Assembly: GCF_963676685.1 (NCBI RefSeq)
Contig: NC_092353.1
Coordinates: 13,024,361 to 13,088,360 of the forward strand
Length of the DNA stretch: 64,000 nt
Reading direction: 5' to 3'
From: Mytilus edulis
Taxonomy: Eukaryota > Mollusca > Bivalvia > Mytilida > Mytilidae
The notes below the pieces were generated by a model. That model was given only the letters and a program-made list of their open reading frames with translations. It searched no databases and was not told where the DNA came from. Made by a program: the position numbers and the translations under genes. Numbering within the stretch: the first letter of the stretch is position 1; every line of letters starts with the position of its first letter. This document shows, piece after piece, positions 1 through 12,206 of this stretch.

Positions 1-920
1 ACAGAAAATAAGCCATTTTCAAATGTAATAAAAAGAATAACTAATCAAAGAATTCAAATATCAAAAATATTCAACTCGTGACCGATCAACACTGATCATT
101 AATTCAGGCACATTCGTGAATAAATGTGTTGTTTGGTCACTCGTTGAATATTTTTCTCTTTTTTAATACTTCGATAAGTTATTCTATAATTAATGTTTTA
201 ACAAGTTTTTGAAAATGAAAACTCTTGTGTAATAATTAGTCAGTAGTAAAAATATTTTTTTCGTTAAAATCGGATGCGTTGTTTCAAACATGACCAAATT
301 GAACAAATTAAACACTTTAATTGATAATTAACGCACATAAACCGATTTGAAAAATGTCATAATGTTGTAAAATACAAAAAAAGCTAAAATACGTAAAATA
401 CTTTCACAACAAAATTCCAAACATAGTTTATAAATCGAAATTTGTCCTTTGTGTGGTATGTGTTACAAATTTTAATTTGACAGGCGTTGTGCATGGTCTT
501 ATTTACAAAAACATGTACTTTCATCATTTTATCAGTTAATGATAATGTCCAAATTTAATGTAATGGAGCTAAATAAGCTATTTGATTTTCCATTAGGCTT
601 TTAATTTACAATTTTCCAATAATATGGCCTCAAAAGAAATAATGAGACCTTCATACTTATTTTAACTGTTGTGTCGATTACTCTGATGGTAGATTGATCA
701 GTCCTTCGTGATAGGTAGGATATTACAAATTATATGCGTTAAAAAGGTTTTGCTTTAGCTTATAAATGCCTTGATATTTTGAACATTTTACTTTTTGTTA
801 CTTGCGTCTGGTTTAAAGATTTAGGGTAAAATATCTTACATTCCATTTAACATCTTTTACATTTTTAACATTGAAACATTGCGATCATATCTATTGTTTG
901 ATATGTATTTTATAACGTAC
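1..920. other. Intron of the HEPN/zinc-finger gene
   Basis: AT-rich sequence downstream of the exon 12 donor. I looked for the expected next exon (R-N-x-W-x-H) and did not find it. No repeat family was recognised. Confidence 0.5.
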
Positions 921-1354
921 CTTCAATGCTACATTCTTTACGGACTGCGGGAATGTACCGATATTGATAATCAAACTAAGAAGTGCAGAAACGTCACATG
1001 TTTCATCGAAAGACGTATACTGAGCCATTCTTGTTCTCAAAAACAACTTTGAAAACTCTATATGATTCCTCACTCTGTAGTCATATTTAGCTACGTCTGG
1101 TTTCTTGCCAATTTGTGTTATATGTTGATTCTTGTTGATAGCTTCATAGTTAAGCTGGCTTCTAGAGTTTGGGTAACGTTTTAGATGATTAGGGTATGTT
1201 TGAGTTTCAATTTTGTTAGAGAGTTTCATGGAATTGAAAAGGTTGAGTACAACTGGCTCTGTGAACTTTCTGAGGATAGGGGATACAATACTCTGTATAC
1301 AAATCCCAACAAGTAGCCATCTTTTCTGATTGTCGTCCAGGTCAGCCTTTATTA
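921..1354 (-). CDS. Exon 12, start of a conserved bivalve HEPN-like domain; gene continues past base 1
   Basis: A 434-nt exon entering in phase 1 and leaving in phase 0 at a GTACGT donor, so at least one more exon lies left of the window. Residues read DLDDNQKRWLLVGICIQ, later NHLKRYP, LNYEAINKN, KYDYRV and FDETCDVSALLSLIINIG. I recognise this as a domain frequent in oyster, mussel and other invertebrate multi-domain proteins, often beside NTPase or death-fold modules. In relatives I remember, the next segment carries an R-N-x-W-x-H motif, HEPN-like; here that part would be in the next exon, outside the window. Running total to this point is 925 codons with no stop. Confidence 0.8.
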
Positions 1355-1699
1355 CTGAAAAATGTAGATTACTTTGATATTTTACCTCCTTGAAGTAGAT
1401 ACATAGAATATAATGACGACTTTGAATTATGAAATCTTAATTAGAATAGTTCATAAAGTTAATCACTAAAAATATATCAAAACGATTGTAAACAATCAAA
1501 ATGATTTCGAAAAAGTTCAATGTTTCAATCAACAACAAGAGAAACTGCCAATATTGTAATTCTTATAAAACCAACGGGATATCACATCCCTATGTTTAAA
1601 GAAACTTCGTTTATAGATATAACCAATAATAATATTTAATTTTAGACTGTAAATTAATTTTGTTTAACTGTATTGAGACCTTTTGTTTGTTACATCCAC

Positions 1700-2135
1700 G
1701 TTATTTGATTAAAGTATATTGCATAATTGGCAGTCTTACCCACCATTTTTTCCTTTACAAATATCCTGTACCAAGTCAGGAATATGGCCATTGTTATATT
1801 ATAGTTCGTTTCTGTGTGTGTTACAATTTAACGTTGCGTCGTTTGTTTTCTCTTATTTTTGAGTGTAAATTGACATTGCGATAAGACGTGTCACGGTACT
1901 TGTCTATCCCATATTCATGTATTTGGTTTTGATGTTATATTTGTTATTCTCGTGGGATTTGGTCTGATGCTTGGTCAGTTTCTGTGTGTGTTAGTTACAT
2001 TGTAGTGTTGTGTCGTTGTTCTCCTCTTATATTTATGCGTTTCCCTCAGTTTTAGTTTGTTACCCCGATTTTGTTTTTTGTCCATGGATTTATGAGTTTG
2101 AACAGCGGTATACTACTGTTGCCTTTATTTACCAC
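1700..2135 (+). repeat. Dispersed mussel repeat ('accaagtcaggaatatg' family)
   Basis: Two tandem-like blocks each carry 'tttctgtgtgtgtta', and the segment ends in 'ccatggatttatgagtttg' and 'tatactactgttgcc'. I recognise this text from many mussel loci. Shorter pieces recur at about 5000-5110, 6160-6230 (reversed), 52140-52330, 52920-52970, 61475-61600 and 62780-62905. Short ORFs here are incidental. Confidence 0.75.
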
Positions 2136-2509
2136 GTTACCTTAACATCGGCACATTTAAATGAGTATGAAGGGATTTTATCCGAAATTCCCGAGAAAAT
2201 ATATGCCAAATCCTGACTTCTTGTTATACATGGCTATTCCTGCATCACGAAATAATTAAATCCATAATTCCTACGTATAATACAACCACTATTTTTTTTA
2301 TATAAAAAAGGTCTTTTTCTCCTTTCGATAGGATTTCACAACCCATTTTACAGGTATTCCTTCTTGTTATCCAAAAGACAGATGAAAGCAATAAACCCAA
2401 TTTTGTTAAACGCAGATACATGCTACCACATCTTCTTTTTTTATATAAACTCATCAAATCGATACAAAGCAGAAAAACATCTAAACAATCCCACATCGAA
2501 TGTGGCAGA

Positions 2510-3450
2510 GAATTGTCAAAAAAATTCTCGACACTTGCTGTATCATCTGATAAGACTGTTGATTAGTCTTGACCACTTCTTGGATGTCTCAAATTTGTCT
2601 CGATCAGTCTTGACATATTCTTGACATTCTTAATAATATCTAAATATGTCTTGACATATTCTTGACATTCTTAATAATATCTAAATATGTCTTGACATAT
2701 TCTTGACATTCTTAATAATATCTAAATATGATTTGACACATTCTTGACAGTCTTAAAACTGTCTGAATATATCTCGACACATTCTTGACTGTATTAAAGA
2801 TGTCTTGGGACTATCTGAACTGTATAAATTTACCCTGAATTTTGTATAGATATATTCCGCACTGTTTAAACACTTTCTTTTACTGTTATATACTCATTTT
2901 ATAATTTCGACACTAATCTTAAAATTTAGAATACAAAAATACTTTGCTAATTATCAAAAAGCCTAATTTTGTTAGAATTCCTGTTTATTTACAGAATTAA
3001 CATTGAATATTATGCATGAAGAATAAAACCTGTCGACAGAATGATTTGTTTTAATCTTTTAGCAATTATTTATAAGATTTATGAATCAAAATTTGTAATT
3101 ATTAACTAAAACAACTTGAAACAACTGTATATTATAGAAATAAAGATAAAGATAAAATCATATGATGTATTTTGGTTCTAAAACTTAGAATTGTCAAGTA
3201 AATTTAATACACAATATTCAAAATATTTATAAAATGTCAAGCCATTACTGAGAAAAAAAAATACAGATGTCGAGAATTTGTCGAGACATTTCAATACCGT
3301 ATTTAAATGTCAAGAATTTGTTAAGAAATTTAAAGGCCATATTCAAAATGTCGAGATTTTTGTTGAGTACATTTCATTCAAATTTATTATAAATCAGAAT
3401 AAGTGAGGAAAATCAAGACATAAGCACTACTTTTAGAGAATGTCGAGTAA
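2510..3450. repeat. Element with 'cttgaca'-rich left and 'tgtcgag/tgtcaag'-rich right halves, including a 41-bp minisatellite
   Basis: From 2510 the plus strand is rich in ctcgaca/cttgaca; from 3240 to 3445 it is rich in the reverse complement, tgtcgag/tgtcaag. The two halves therefore look like degenerate inverted ends of one element. Inside, 2608-2730 holds three perfect 41-bp units (period starts at 2608, 2649, 2690) and a fourth diverged one to about 2771. Confidence 0.55.
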
Positions 3451-3471
3451 TTGTTCATGCAATAAGGCAAT

Positions 3472-4148
3472 AGTTATCAAAGGTACCAGGATTATATTTA
3501 GTACGCCAGACGCGCGTTTCGTCTACATAAGACTCATCAGTGACGCTCATATCAAAATATTTATAAAGCCAAACAAGTACAAAGTTGAAGAGCATTGAGG
3601 ATCCAAAATGTTGTCCCAAATACGGCTAAAGTAATCTATGCCTGGGATAAGAGAATCCTTAGTTTTTCGAATAATTCAAAGTTTTGTAAACAGGTAATTT
3701 ATAAAAATGACCATATTATTGATATTCATGTCAACACCGATGTGTTGACTACTGGGCTGGTGATACCCTCGAGGCGAAACATCCACCAGCAGTGACATCG
3801 ACCAAGTGACGTAAATAGTTATCAAAGGTACCAGAATTATATTAAGTACGCCAGACGCGCGTTTCGTCTACATAAGACTCATCAGTGACGCTCATACCAA
3901 AATACTTATAAAGCCAAACAAGTACAAAGTTGAAGAGCATTGAGGATAAAAAATTCCAAAATGATGTGCCAAATACGGCTAAGGTAATCTATGCCTGGGA
4001 TAAAAAAAATCCTAAGCTTTCCGAAAAATTCAAAATTTTGTAAACAGGTAATTTATAAAAATGACCACATTATTGATATTCATGTCAACACCGAAGTGTT
4101 GACTACTGGGCTGGTGATACCCTCGGGGACGAAACGTCCACCAGAAGT
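3472..4148 (+). repeat. Two tandem copies of the ~345-bp 'gacgcgcgtttcgtct' mussel repeat
   Basis: The text 'agttatcaaaggtacca' begins at 3472 and again at 3817, so the period is 345 bp. Each unit contains 'gccagacgcgcgtttcgtct', 'atctatgcctgggataa' and 'gttgactactgggctggtg'. Diverged reverse copies occur at about 9830-10185 and 53370-53480. I recognise the family as very common in Mytilus; it encodes nothing evident. Confidence 0.8.
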
Positions 4149-4435
4149 TGTTTTTTCAAACTTTTGAACTTATTTTAGTGATTCCCAATGTAAACATTGA
4201 ACGGACCAAAAAGACAGAATTTACAAAATATCGACACGAACTATTCTTAAAAATTGACAATTATTTGAAAATATGATCTCCCAGAAATATAAATTCAATT
4301 ATACACTTTTTTGCTCAAACAATTTATGGCTTTTGAACACTAGTCTACTAATGTTGCCTTTATCTACAGTAACACAAATGTGTACAGTTATTGTAGAAGA
4401 TGTTAGCATTAAACTGAACCCATATAAACACTCAC

Positions 4436-4484
4436 CTCTATCTTGTTTATATATTATGCACTGGGCTTGAACTGTTTGTGATTT
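4436..4484 (-). CDS. Exon 11, micro-exon (49 nt)
   Basis: A strong acceptor (tttgtttgtttcag) and donor (GAG|GTGAGT) bound 49 nt of open frame, KSQTVQAQCIIYKQDR. It enters in phase 0 and leaves in phase 1, exactly what is needed between exons 10 and 12. It occupies the same place relative to zinc finger 2 as exon 8 does to finger 1. Confidence 0.6.
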
Positions 4485-4544
4485 CTGAAACAAACAAATG
4501 TCTTGTGAAGAGTTGGTTTATTGGCAATTACAACACATATTCTT

Positions 4545-4725
4545 TTCATAATTATAAAAGAGGGACGAAAAATCCCAGAGGGACAGTCAAACTCATAAAT
4601 CGAAAACAAACTGACAACTCCATGGCTACAAATGAAAAATACAAACAGACAAACAATAGAACACAACATAGAAAACTAAAGAATCAGCAACACGAACCCA
4701 CTAAACCTAGGGTGATCTCAGGTGA
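4545..4725 (+). repeat. Dispersed mussel repeat ('agagggacagtcaaactc' family), left half
   Basis: The segment contains 'agagggacagtcaaactc', 'gacaactccatggctac' and 'gggtgatctcaggt'. The matching right half of the family, 'ggggtgatctcaagtg' with 'taggtcacattt', is at 11385-11540. Both lie in introns of the HEPN/zinc-finger gene. Confidence 0.65.
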
Positions 4726-5510
4726 CAATATGCTTATATCATTCTTATAGACTTATACGATGCATGAAAATGCACATGCAAACGGACAACATAACCATGT
4801 AGTCCAAAACGCACATGCGAAAAAAAACTAAAACACCAAGTAAATTAACAGCAATATTCTGATTTTAGCCTTTTTATTGAATGTTCATTCCATTTATTTG
4901 GAATCTATTTTCCCAGATTACAACAAAATGGCAAGTAAGAACAAAATAGACTTAAAACCAGCAAAAACAAACACCAAATAACGCTACATCTTGGTTTTAT
5001 TGCACTTCAGTGTTCCTGTTGTTCCCAATGTTTTGTCTTATAGTGTATTTGTATCCCTCGATTGAAAACTTTTAACCACCATTATACTACTGTTTCCTTT
5101 TTTATAGCATGCCTATTTGTCCAAATTTGATAGGCATCTTTTTAATTGTGAATAAAGTGATAGTTGCTTTACACACAGACACATGGCTATAACAACGATT
5201 CCTTACGAATTCCTCAACTAAAAAACTCATTTTGGATAAAAAAATATAGTTCTAGTATAACAGAAAGTTGAAACACAGGAAATACATAAAAAAAAAACTA
5301 AATTCATTAGTCGAAGTTACTCGTGAAGTGCAAAGCGTTTATTTTCCACTAATTCATTATACTAGTAGTGTGTAATCAGCATAAAGTATTGAACTTTTCG
5401 GTTGAACAGAGTAGTAAATGGTCCAGTACAGCAAATTAAATTTGAAGTTATAATTGTGAAACAGTCTTTTTCTATGTTTATATTACGACTTTCACGGCTA
5501 AAGTACTTAC

Positions 5511-5662
5511 GTCTTCCTCGCGCAACACTGTTTCCCTTAAAGATCGCAAAATTCTTGCTCTTCTGTTGCATTCCTTTTTATGGGAACTAAATACATCTAT
5601 TCTGTTGAACAATTTGTTACACCTTCCACAGCAAAAAACGTCCTCGTCATCGTCCTCACATC
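5511..5662 (-). CDS. Exon 10, C2HC zinc finger 2
   Basis: An exon of 152 nt entering in phase 1 and leaving in phase 0 (acceptor tctgtag, donor GTAAGTAC). It has an acidic lead (CEDDDEDV) then CCGRCNKLFNRIDVFSSHK followed by KEC, matching zinc finger 1 in Cys/His spacing and in the position of the acidic lead. A basic helix follows (RRARILRSLRE). It has no in-frame ATG start, so an ATG-based scan shows only a wrong frame here. The tandem-exon origin is inferred from equal phases and pattern. Confidence 0.75.
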
Positions 5663-6359
5663 CTACAGAAAATTTAAAACAACTATTTTATTCATTATAT
5701 CAGTATATTTTAACTGTCTTATGTTGCTTTTTAATGGATTTTCCGTTTTGAATTTTGTTGTAGTCTAGTAATTATATTTTACAATGTTTGAAACAACAAA
5801 GCATAATAAGTTTGAACTATAAAAATCAGCTGGAAGAGACTTGCTCTGTACGTAGCCAGTAAACAAAACATAAAAAAGAAAAAATGTAAAAGTTCAAATA
5901 TAAGAGTACTCGTAGTTACTGAAAATATGTTTAAAGCTAATTACAACTTATAAATCAATAATGTTTTATAAATCATTACAAATTCACCAGATATAGTGTA
6001 ACTGTAGTTATGTCATTACCATTTAGATTAAGGGCACAATTGGTACTGCCAAAATTCCGAGTGGCAAAATGTACAAGTAGAAATTCAGTGTTCGTAATTG
6101 CAAACTTAAATATTTTTTATTACGTTTTAATTTATGACAACAAAATCAATGTTAGATAAATAAAGGCAACAGTAGTATACCGATGTCCAAACTCATAAAT
6201 CCATGGACAAAGCGACAAAGACATAAAACACTAATAAATATATTTTGATATATCCACATATATAATTTGTAATAAACATGTATTATCACAGAGATATGTC
6301 TCGCTTTTTTGTAATTTCGATAATGCAAATGTTGAAATTAAAATAGCAACACTTTAACA

Positions 6360-6990
6360 TGTAAGTTTTACAAATATTCAAAGTAAATGAACCATGACTT
6401 AAGGTACATGGCTCAACAATCGCCATGGAACATGAAAGGTGCCAATGTTAATACAACTACATAATCAATTCCATTGACTTTTCATAAGTACTTTACTTTA
6501 ACATACCCAAACACAGACAACTACATGTAAACTAAAGACATTTTCAAAGTCACCAAACCATAACTGAGCGTGCAGGGTCAATGATAGTTCAACTGCATAC
6601 CAAATATCATTGACCTAGCACTAGTAGTTTCCCGTATACCGATCTAATCACAAACTAATACGTAAAAACGACATTTTAAAGCCAATATGAGATCTGCCAA
6701 TGTTCATACAACTGAATACCAATTATCATTAACTTACCACCATTGGTTCCCCATAATCTAAGCTAATCACAAACTAATACATGAACGCTAAGCAAACGTT
6801 TTATAGTCAATAGACAATGACTGAGGGGGATGAGATGTACCAATACTAATACAACTGCATACCAAAGATAGTTGAACTAACACTAGTGGTTTATCATAAA
6901 CTAGACCTAATCACAAACTATAACATTGTTGACGCCATCGCCGCCGACGCAGGAAACAGCATACTTATGACTCACGTATTGACTCCGTCA
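6360..6990 (+). repeat. Diverged tandem repeat, about four units of ~130-150 bp
   Basis: 'acaactgcataccaaa' style text followed by 'ctaatcacaaactaatac' recurs at about 6590-6660, 6705-6785 and 6850-6925, with a poorer first unit from 6370. The block ends with a GC-rich 'gacgccatcgccgccgacgc' tail typical of a bivalve repeat family I have seen. It sits in the intron between exons 9 and 10. Confidence 0.55.
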
Positions 6991-7022
6991 GTCGAGACGA
7001 AAACTAGTATTATGAACCTTAC

Positions 7023-7307
7023 CTTCTATTTCTTTCACAATATCTAGTTTTATAGTACATTTCGTTTCTTTTTCTGAATTTGGTGGACATGTTTCGAACA
7101 TTTTTGCCACAAACTCTTCCATACATTTTTTGACTAAGTCTCTATCTTTTGTGACTGATCTATCCATTTTACCCCAAAGCACTAAACTTCCTTTTTCGTA
7201 GAAGTCGTTGCTGATGTTTCTTGATGTTAATTTATCTGCATTTTCTTTTATCATCTTTAGAATATCATTCATAAACTGTTCATTGTCAGTGCTAAAGGTA
7301 TGTCGAA
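7023..7307 (-). CDS. Exon 9, alpha/beta-type module
   Basis: A phase 1 to phase 1 exon of 285 nt (acceptor taacag, donor GTAAGG), about 95 residues. It contains an amphipathic helix (FMNDILKMIKENADKL), then a strand-like GSLVLWGKM, a second helix, and a final strand KCTIKLDIVKEIEG. I recall similar 'G-S-x-V' modules in bivalve multi-domain immune-type proteins but cannot name the domain. Symmetric phases mean it could be shuffled as a unit. Confidence 0.7.
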
Positions 7308-8202
7308 CTGTTAAACAAACAAACGAATAGTTATGTGTGTGATACAATTCATTTCAAACTATATGGAATGTAAAGAACACCAGACTTGTACACAATTCTT
7401 AATTTAATCTTTTCCTATCTAAATGATCATAGGAGCTGCGTAACATGAAACATAATCGCTCTTCAAAAAAACCAAGTCATTTATTTTTATAACAACATTG
7501 TCAAAAAATATTTAACACATAAATAGTTCATACAAATCATCAATATCAATTAAAAAAAACGGCTGATAATTTTGATGGTTGCAAAAAAGATTCGATTTTC
7601 CGAACATTTAGTCTTCGTTCAAATCAGTTTCTCAATTTGATTTCCAATTTCTAAGATATTTTACAATTTTTTGCATTCAATTTTCTGCTTTCCGTTTATG
7701 TTGATGTACAATGGCTGGTTCACAAGACTATTCGACCGTTTTCCTTTTACAGTGTGAATGTGATGATCATTAATAATGACGATGATAAACTATATTATGT
7801 AGTTGGTACTTGATCAATCCGCATCAACTTTAGATTTAAAGTAATGCAAAGATTGTTTATTTTGCAATATGTATTGAAACAGATTAGTTCCATGAGGAAA
7901 ACATGGTACAACAGAGATACTGTGTTCTATTGTAAGATTGCCTTCAACTGTTAAGTATTATAGATTTGTTTTTGTTTATATTTTTTTCCATGCATTTATG
8001 ATAATAGAGAAAACAAGTGACAAATGGGTGTAGGAAGAATACAATGAGAACTCAACTCAAACAACAAAGTCTTTGAAATTGTATAGTTGTTCCTAGATGT
8101 AGAAAAAAAGAAATCAATGTCATTTTTTTCACACAAAATGAGTTTCCGTAACTATTATTTTTCCGATATTCGTACCGACAAATGCCTCGGAAGCCATATA
8201 TA
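7308..8202. other. Intronic sequence, nothing recognised
   Basis: AT-rich intron between exons 8 and 9, before the Tc1 element. No open frame, repeat family or RNA gene that I can support. Confidence 0.4.
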
Positions 8203-9476
8203 CAGTTGGAAAAAAGTATTGCAACACCAAATTGAAATTGAAATTAAAAAAACACTTTTCATTTTTTGGGGATATAATTTGGTAAAATATAATTAGTTAA
8301 ACATTATTTAAGTATCAACTGAGTTTAATCAATAAATATCGACTCGATATTTTTTTATCTGCACATGCAGCTACTGTACCCGTAAACAGCAAAACAGTTG
8401 TTTTTATCCTCTTTGTTTTCAACCCTTTAAATAACCAAATTTTTAAAGTTATGTGATTGACACCTTATAATGGGTCCTTGACAACTCTTAACTGCAGCCA
8501 GATGGCAGATTATCAGCACAAGGGAAGCAGGGATGTCGATGTAAAAACTGCACGTATTGTTGGTCATCACCATTTCACTATAAGTCGTTTTGAGAATAAA
8601 TCAGGCAATAAACGCTGTTAAAGACATTTCAAGATAATGAAGACCCCCTATACCATTTGCTAAGGAAAATCAAGCATAATGAAGGTTGGTCAGAAGGAAA
8701 CCCATTGCATACAGGACAATCCTAAAAAGAGAGTGGTGGCCATACAGGAGCTTTTTAACAAGAACTGTTCGAGATCGACTCATCGCTACTGGTGATCGTG
8801 CGATAAGACCATTTCGGAGACCTTTGCTAACGAACAGACACACAGTTTTCCGTATCCAATGTAGTGCAGAGCTCGCCAAAGTTGGAAATTAGCATCGTGG
8901 AGGAAGATTCAATGTTCAAATGGAATTCGGTTTATCTTCCATGGCACGATCGTAGCCCGGATTTCAACCATATCGAGCATATTTGGGACACTATTGGGCA
9001 GAAAGTGCGCGAAAGGACAACCCAGTTCAAACACAACATGAAATAAACAATGCCCACATCAGAAATGGTTGCTGCTACCTTAGCAACAAATTAGTCGATT
9101 TATGGCAGGATTCAGAAGACGTTTAGATGCGGTTATCCGTTTGAATGGAGGCTGCGCACAAAGTACTAATTACGATCAACCATGATATGAACAGTCATCT
9201 AAGGATTAATTTTGAAATGTCTGACATTGTAAAGTTCGACTACAGTAAAAGTTGTAAATACATTTTTTGGTACAAAAAACACTCCATTTTGGTATTAAAA
9301 TTGTGGTTATATAAATTATTTTTTTTCAAACATTTTTTGTTCGTTTCAATGCCAATGTTATCATAAACTATGTTTCAATAATATTGTACACATATTTTAT
9401 TATATTTCATCCAAAAAAAGAGGCTCATTTTTCAAATTTTAAAAAATCAAGGTGTTGCAATACTTTTTTCCATGTG
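8203..9476 (+). mobile_element. Degenerate Tc1/mariner-type transposon with intact terminal inverted repeats
   Basis: Terminal inverted repeats of 26 bp (8203-8228 and 9451-9476) share 'tggaaaaaagtattgcaaca' and differ at only two positions. They are flanked by TA dinucleotides (8201-8202, 9477-9478), the Tc1/mariner target. The internal sequence is a broken Tc1-like transposase. At 1,274 bp it is somewhat shorter than a full element, consistent with an internal deletion. Confidence 0.9.
8500..9046 (+). pseudogene. Tc1-like transposase remnant
   Basis: Around 8540-8610 a frame resembling the N-terminal helix-turn-helix region is visible (DVKTARIVGHHHFTISRF) but is broken by stops. At about 8890-9046 the C-terminal catalytic block reads LPWHDRSPDFNHIEHIWD, matching the usual 'W-x-x-x-S-P-D-x-N-x-I-E-x-x-W' of Tc1 transposases, with the last acidic residue kept. 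The central part with the first two catalytic Asp residues is missing or scrambled, so it cannot be active. Confidence 0.85.
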
Positions 9477-9565
9477 TATATATATGTAAATATCCGAGCC
9501 GTTGCTTAGAAGAATTGATACATTGAGTACTACTAGATACTATTAATAAAATAGTAAAATCTTAC

Positions 9566-9608
9566 ACTGAGTTGTCAAGTCTTCAGGATCAAAATCAGCT
9601 CTTGTTAT
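9566..9608 (-). CDS. Exon 8, micro-exon (43 nt)
   Basis: A small exon with a pyrimidine-rich acceptor (ttctttcccgatgtag) and a GTAAGA donor, entering in phase 0 and leaving in phase 1. It encodes ITRADFDPEDLTTQ. It is the only short segment found between exons 7 and 9 that restores the phase, which is the main support for it. Confidence 0.6.
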
Positions 9609-9829
9609 CTACATCGGGAAAGAAAAAGATTAACAATATCTCAAACACCTAGCTACAGTAGTTATAGATAATTAGTTGGTTATTTTGAATCATTTTCATT
9701 CCAATCATATATCTGCTTTAATTCTGCAGATTACATTTTGATGAATTTTGATAACATTTGCTATGAAATGCTTATTTATAAGGTCTGTGTCACATTCACA
9801 TTTGACAGCTTTGTATCCTTCACACTTAC

Positions 9830-10185
9830 AATTAGAAGCCACTGCTGGTGGAGTTTTTAAACCACGGGGTTATCACCAGCCTAGCATTCATCACTTCCAT
9901 GCTGACATAAATTATCATTCACATGGTAATATCTATAAATTAATTGTTTACAAACTTTGAATTTTTGGAATACTTGGGTTTTTTCTACCTCATGAGTCAT
10001 GAGGAATAGATTACCTTAGCTGTATTTGGCAAAACTATTAGGAATTTTGGTCCTCAATGCTCTTCAACTTCGTTCATTTTTTGGCCTTGATAACTTTTTT
10101 GGAATCGAGCGTCAATGATGAGTCTTTTGAAGACGAAAAGCTCGTCTGGTGTAAGTACAAAATTTTAATCCTGGTACATTTTACA
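9830..10185 (-). repeat. Diverged reverse copy of the ~345-bp mussel repeat
   Basis: The plus strand carries the reverse complement of landmarks in the 3472-4148 copies: 'ttatcaccagcc', 'ggaatagattaccttagctg', 'cctcaatgctcttcaactt' and 'aaaagctcgtctggtg'. Many mismatches indicate an old copy. Confidence 0.65.
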
Positions 10186-10473
10186 TCAAAAGTACGCTAT
10201 TTCAGTATGAATAAAAGGGGTTGTGGTATATACTTTACCCACTTATAAAATAAACAAAAAACGTTAGTCTTCAACAACGAAACATGTCCATTCCGTATGC
10301 CATTAAGCCAGTCTTAAATCGTTCTGAATCTGGAAACGATACGTTAACCTATACATTATAATAATGATTAAATGTTGTATGATTCTCAATGAGACTATTA
10401 TCAACCAAAGTTCAAAAGACGTTGATATAAGCATATTCATGTCGGTATACGGCCGTCAACAAAATAAAACTAG

Positions 10474-11236
10474 CGGCTCTAAAGAGCCTGTGTCGCTCAC
10501 CTTGGTCTATGTGAATATTAAACACAGGACATAGATGAATTAATGACAAAATTGTGTTTTGGTGATGGTGATGTGTTTGTACTGAACCTTCTTGCTGCTT
10601 TTGATAATCTCTATCTATAATGAACTTACCGGAGTAATGTAAGTGGAAAATGTTAGTTGAAATTTACAAATTTTATGAAAATTGTTAAAATTTGACTATG
10701 AAAGACAATTACTCCTTAGGGGGTCAGTTGACCATTTGGGTCATGTCGACTTATTTTTCTGTCTTACTTTGCTGTACATTATTGCTGTTTACAGTTTATC
10801 TCTATCTATAATAATATTCACGATAATAACAAAAAACTGCAAAATTTCCTTCAAATTACCAATTCAGGGGCAGCAACCTAACAACGGGTTGTCCGATTCA
10901 TCTGAAAATTTCAGGGCAGATAGATCTTGACCTGCTTAACAATTCATTCCGAGTCAGATTTGCTCTAAATGCTTTGGTTTTTGAGTTATAAGCCAAAAAC
11001 TGCATTTTACCCCTATGTTCTATTTTTAGCCGTGGCGGCCATCTTGGTTAGTTGGATGGGTAACCAGACACATTTGTCAAACTAGATACCCTAATGATGA
11101 TTGTGACCAAGTTTGGTTAAATTTGACATAGTATTTTCAGAGGAGAAGATTTTTGTAAAAGTTAACAGACGACGACGACGATGGACGCAAAGTGATGAGA
11201 AAAGCTTACTTGGACCTTTGCGCCAGGTGAGCTAAA
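10474..11236 (+). repeat. Dispersed repeat with 'cgctcacctt'...'aggtgagct' inverted ends
   Basis: It begins 'aaagagcctgtgtcgctcac' and ends 'cgccaggtgagctaaaa', so the ends are short inverted repeats. The interior includes 'ctccttagggggtcagttg' and 'agccgtggcggccatcttgg', text I know from many bivalve loci. It is probably a non-autonomous DNA element; no target duplication was clear. Confidence 0.7.
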
Positions 11237-11384
11237 AAAAACTATACCGTAAAGTCGGATTAAAAGCCCCGCCATGAATAAATTTTTAAAAATTTAAATG
11301 AGAACGATTTGACACCCTAACCTATAACAAATAAAATCACGAACAAAAATTTAAGGACAAGAACCAACGATGACCAGTAAAATA

Positions 11385-11540
11385 GACGCTCCTGACTGAA
11401 ACACGAACCCCACAAAACACCTGGGGTGATCTCAAGTGTTCTAGAAAGGTAGGCAGATTCTGCTTAAGATGTCGCATTCGTTGTGTTGTTCATAAAAAGT
11501 ACTTGTCTGGTGATAAGTTAATAAAGGTAGGTCACATTTA
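11385..11540 (+). repeat. Right half of the 'ggggtgatctca' mussel repeat
   Basis: It contains 'cacgaaccccacaaaac', 'ggggtgatctcaagtg' and 'taggtcacattt'. Together with the piece at 4545-4725 it covers the family I recognise from mussels. Confidence 0.6.
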
Positions 11541-12206
11541 ATGAGTTGTAAACAATCTCAGACACAAATGACCTTGTACGATACCAAAATAGAAGAAAGC
11601 AAAATCGACCCGATAAAGAATCGTAAAAGGTAAAATAGTCATATGTGACATGCCTTAATAATGTATAATAGAATATGATGTTTTGTTAAAAATAGTAAGA
11701 AAAAAATCATTATATTTCAGTCATGTATGCACATGTATAAATCTAAATATTGGAAACAACTCATTTTTTTGTTGTTTTGTAAATTAAACCTAGATGATTC
11801 GAATTTGAATACTTGACCAAACCACAACACATAAAGAAATAGTCGAACAAGTAAGTCCTAAAGTTTCATCGACTTGAAAAATAAATAAATAAAGAAGTGA
11901 TTTAAAAAGAAATGAGATTTAGAGGTATTGCCTGAAAGTGATAATATAAATATATATTTTAATATTCTATAAAGGGTATACTTCATCAACCAAATCAACC
12001 ACGTTGCACGTAGGTAGAAATTATTTTGCATAAGTCTAAGATATTCCCCCAAAAAAGTGTCAAAAAAGTGTCAAAAAACTTAATTTATTAAAAGGTCTCC
12101 CGGAACAAAATACAACTATAGTCTCTTATTTTTAATATAATATGAAATGAAGTTTAATATAATAAAATAAACAGTTCTGACCAAGTCTTGGTTTTGTTAC
12201 TTGTAC

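Noticed and set aside
1385-1425. Possible extra exon of the HEPN/zinc-finger gene ending CAAGGAG|GTAAAA
   Set aside because: It would leave an intron of only about 30 nt before exon 12; exon 4436-4484 supplies the needed phase with better splice sites.
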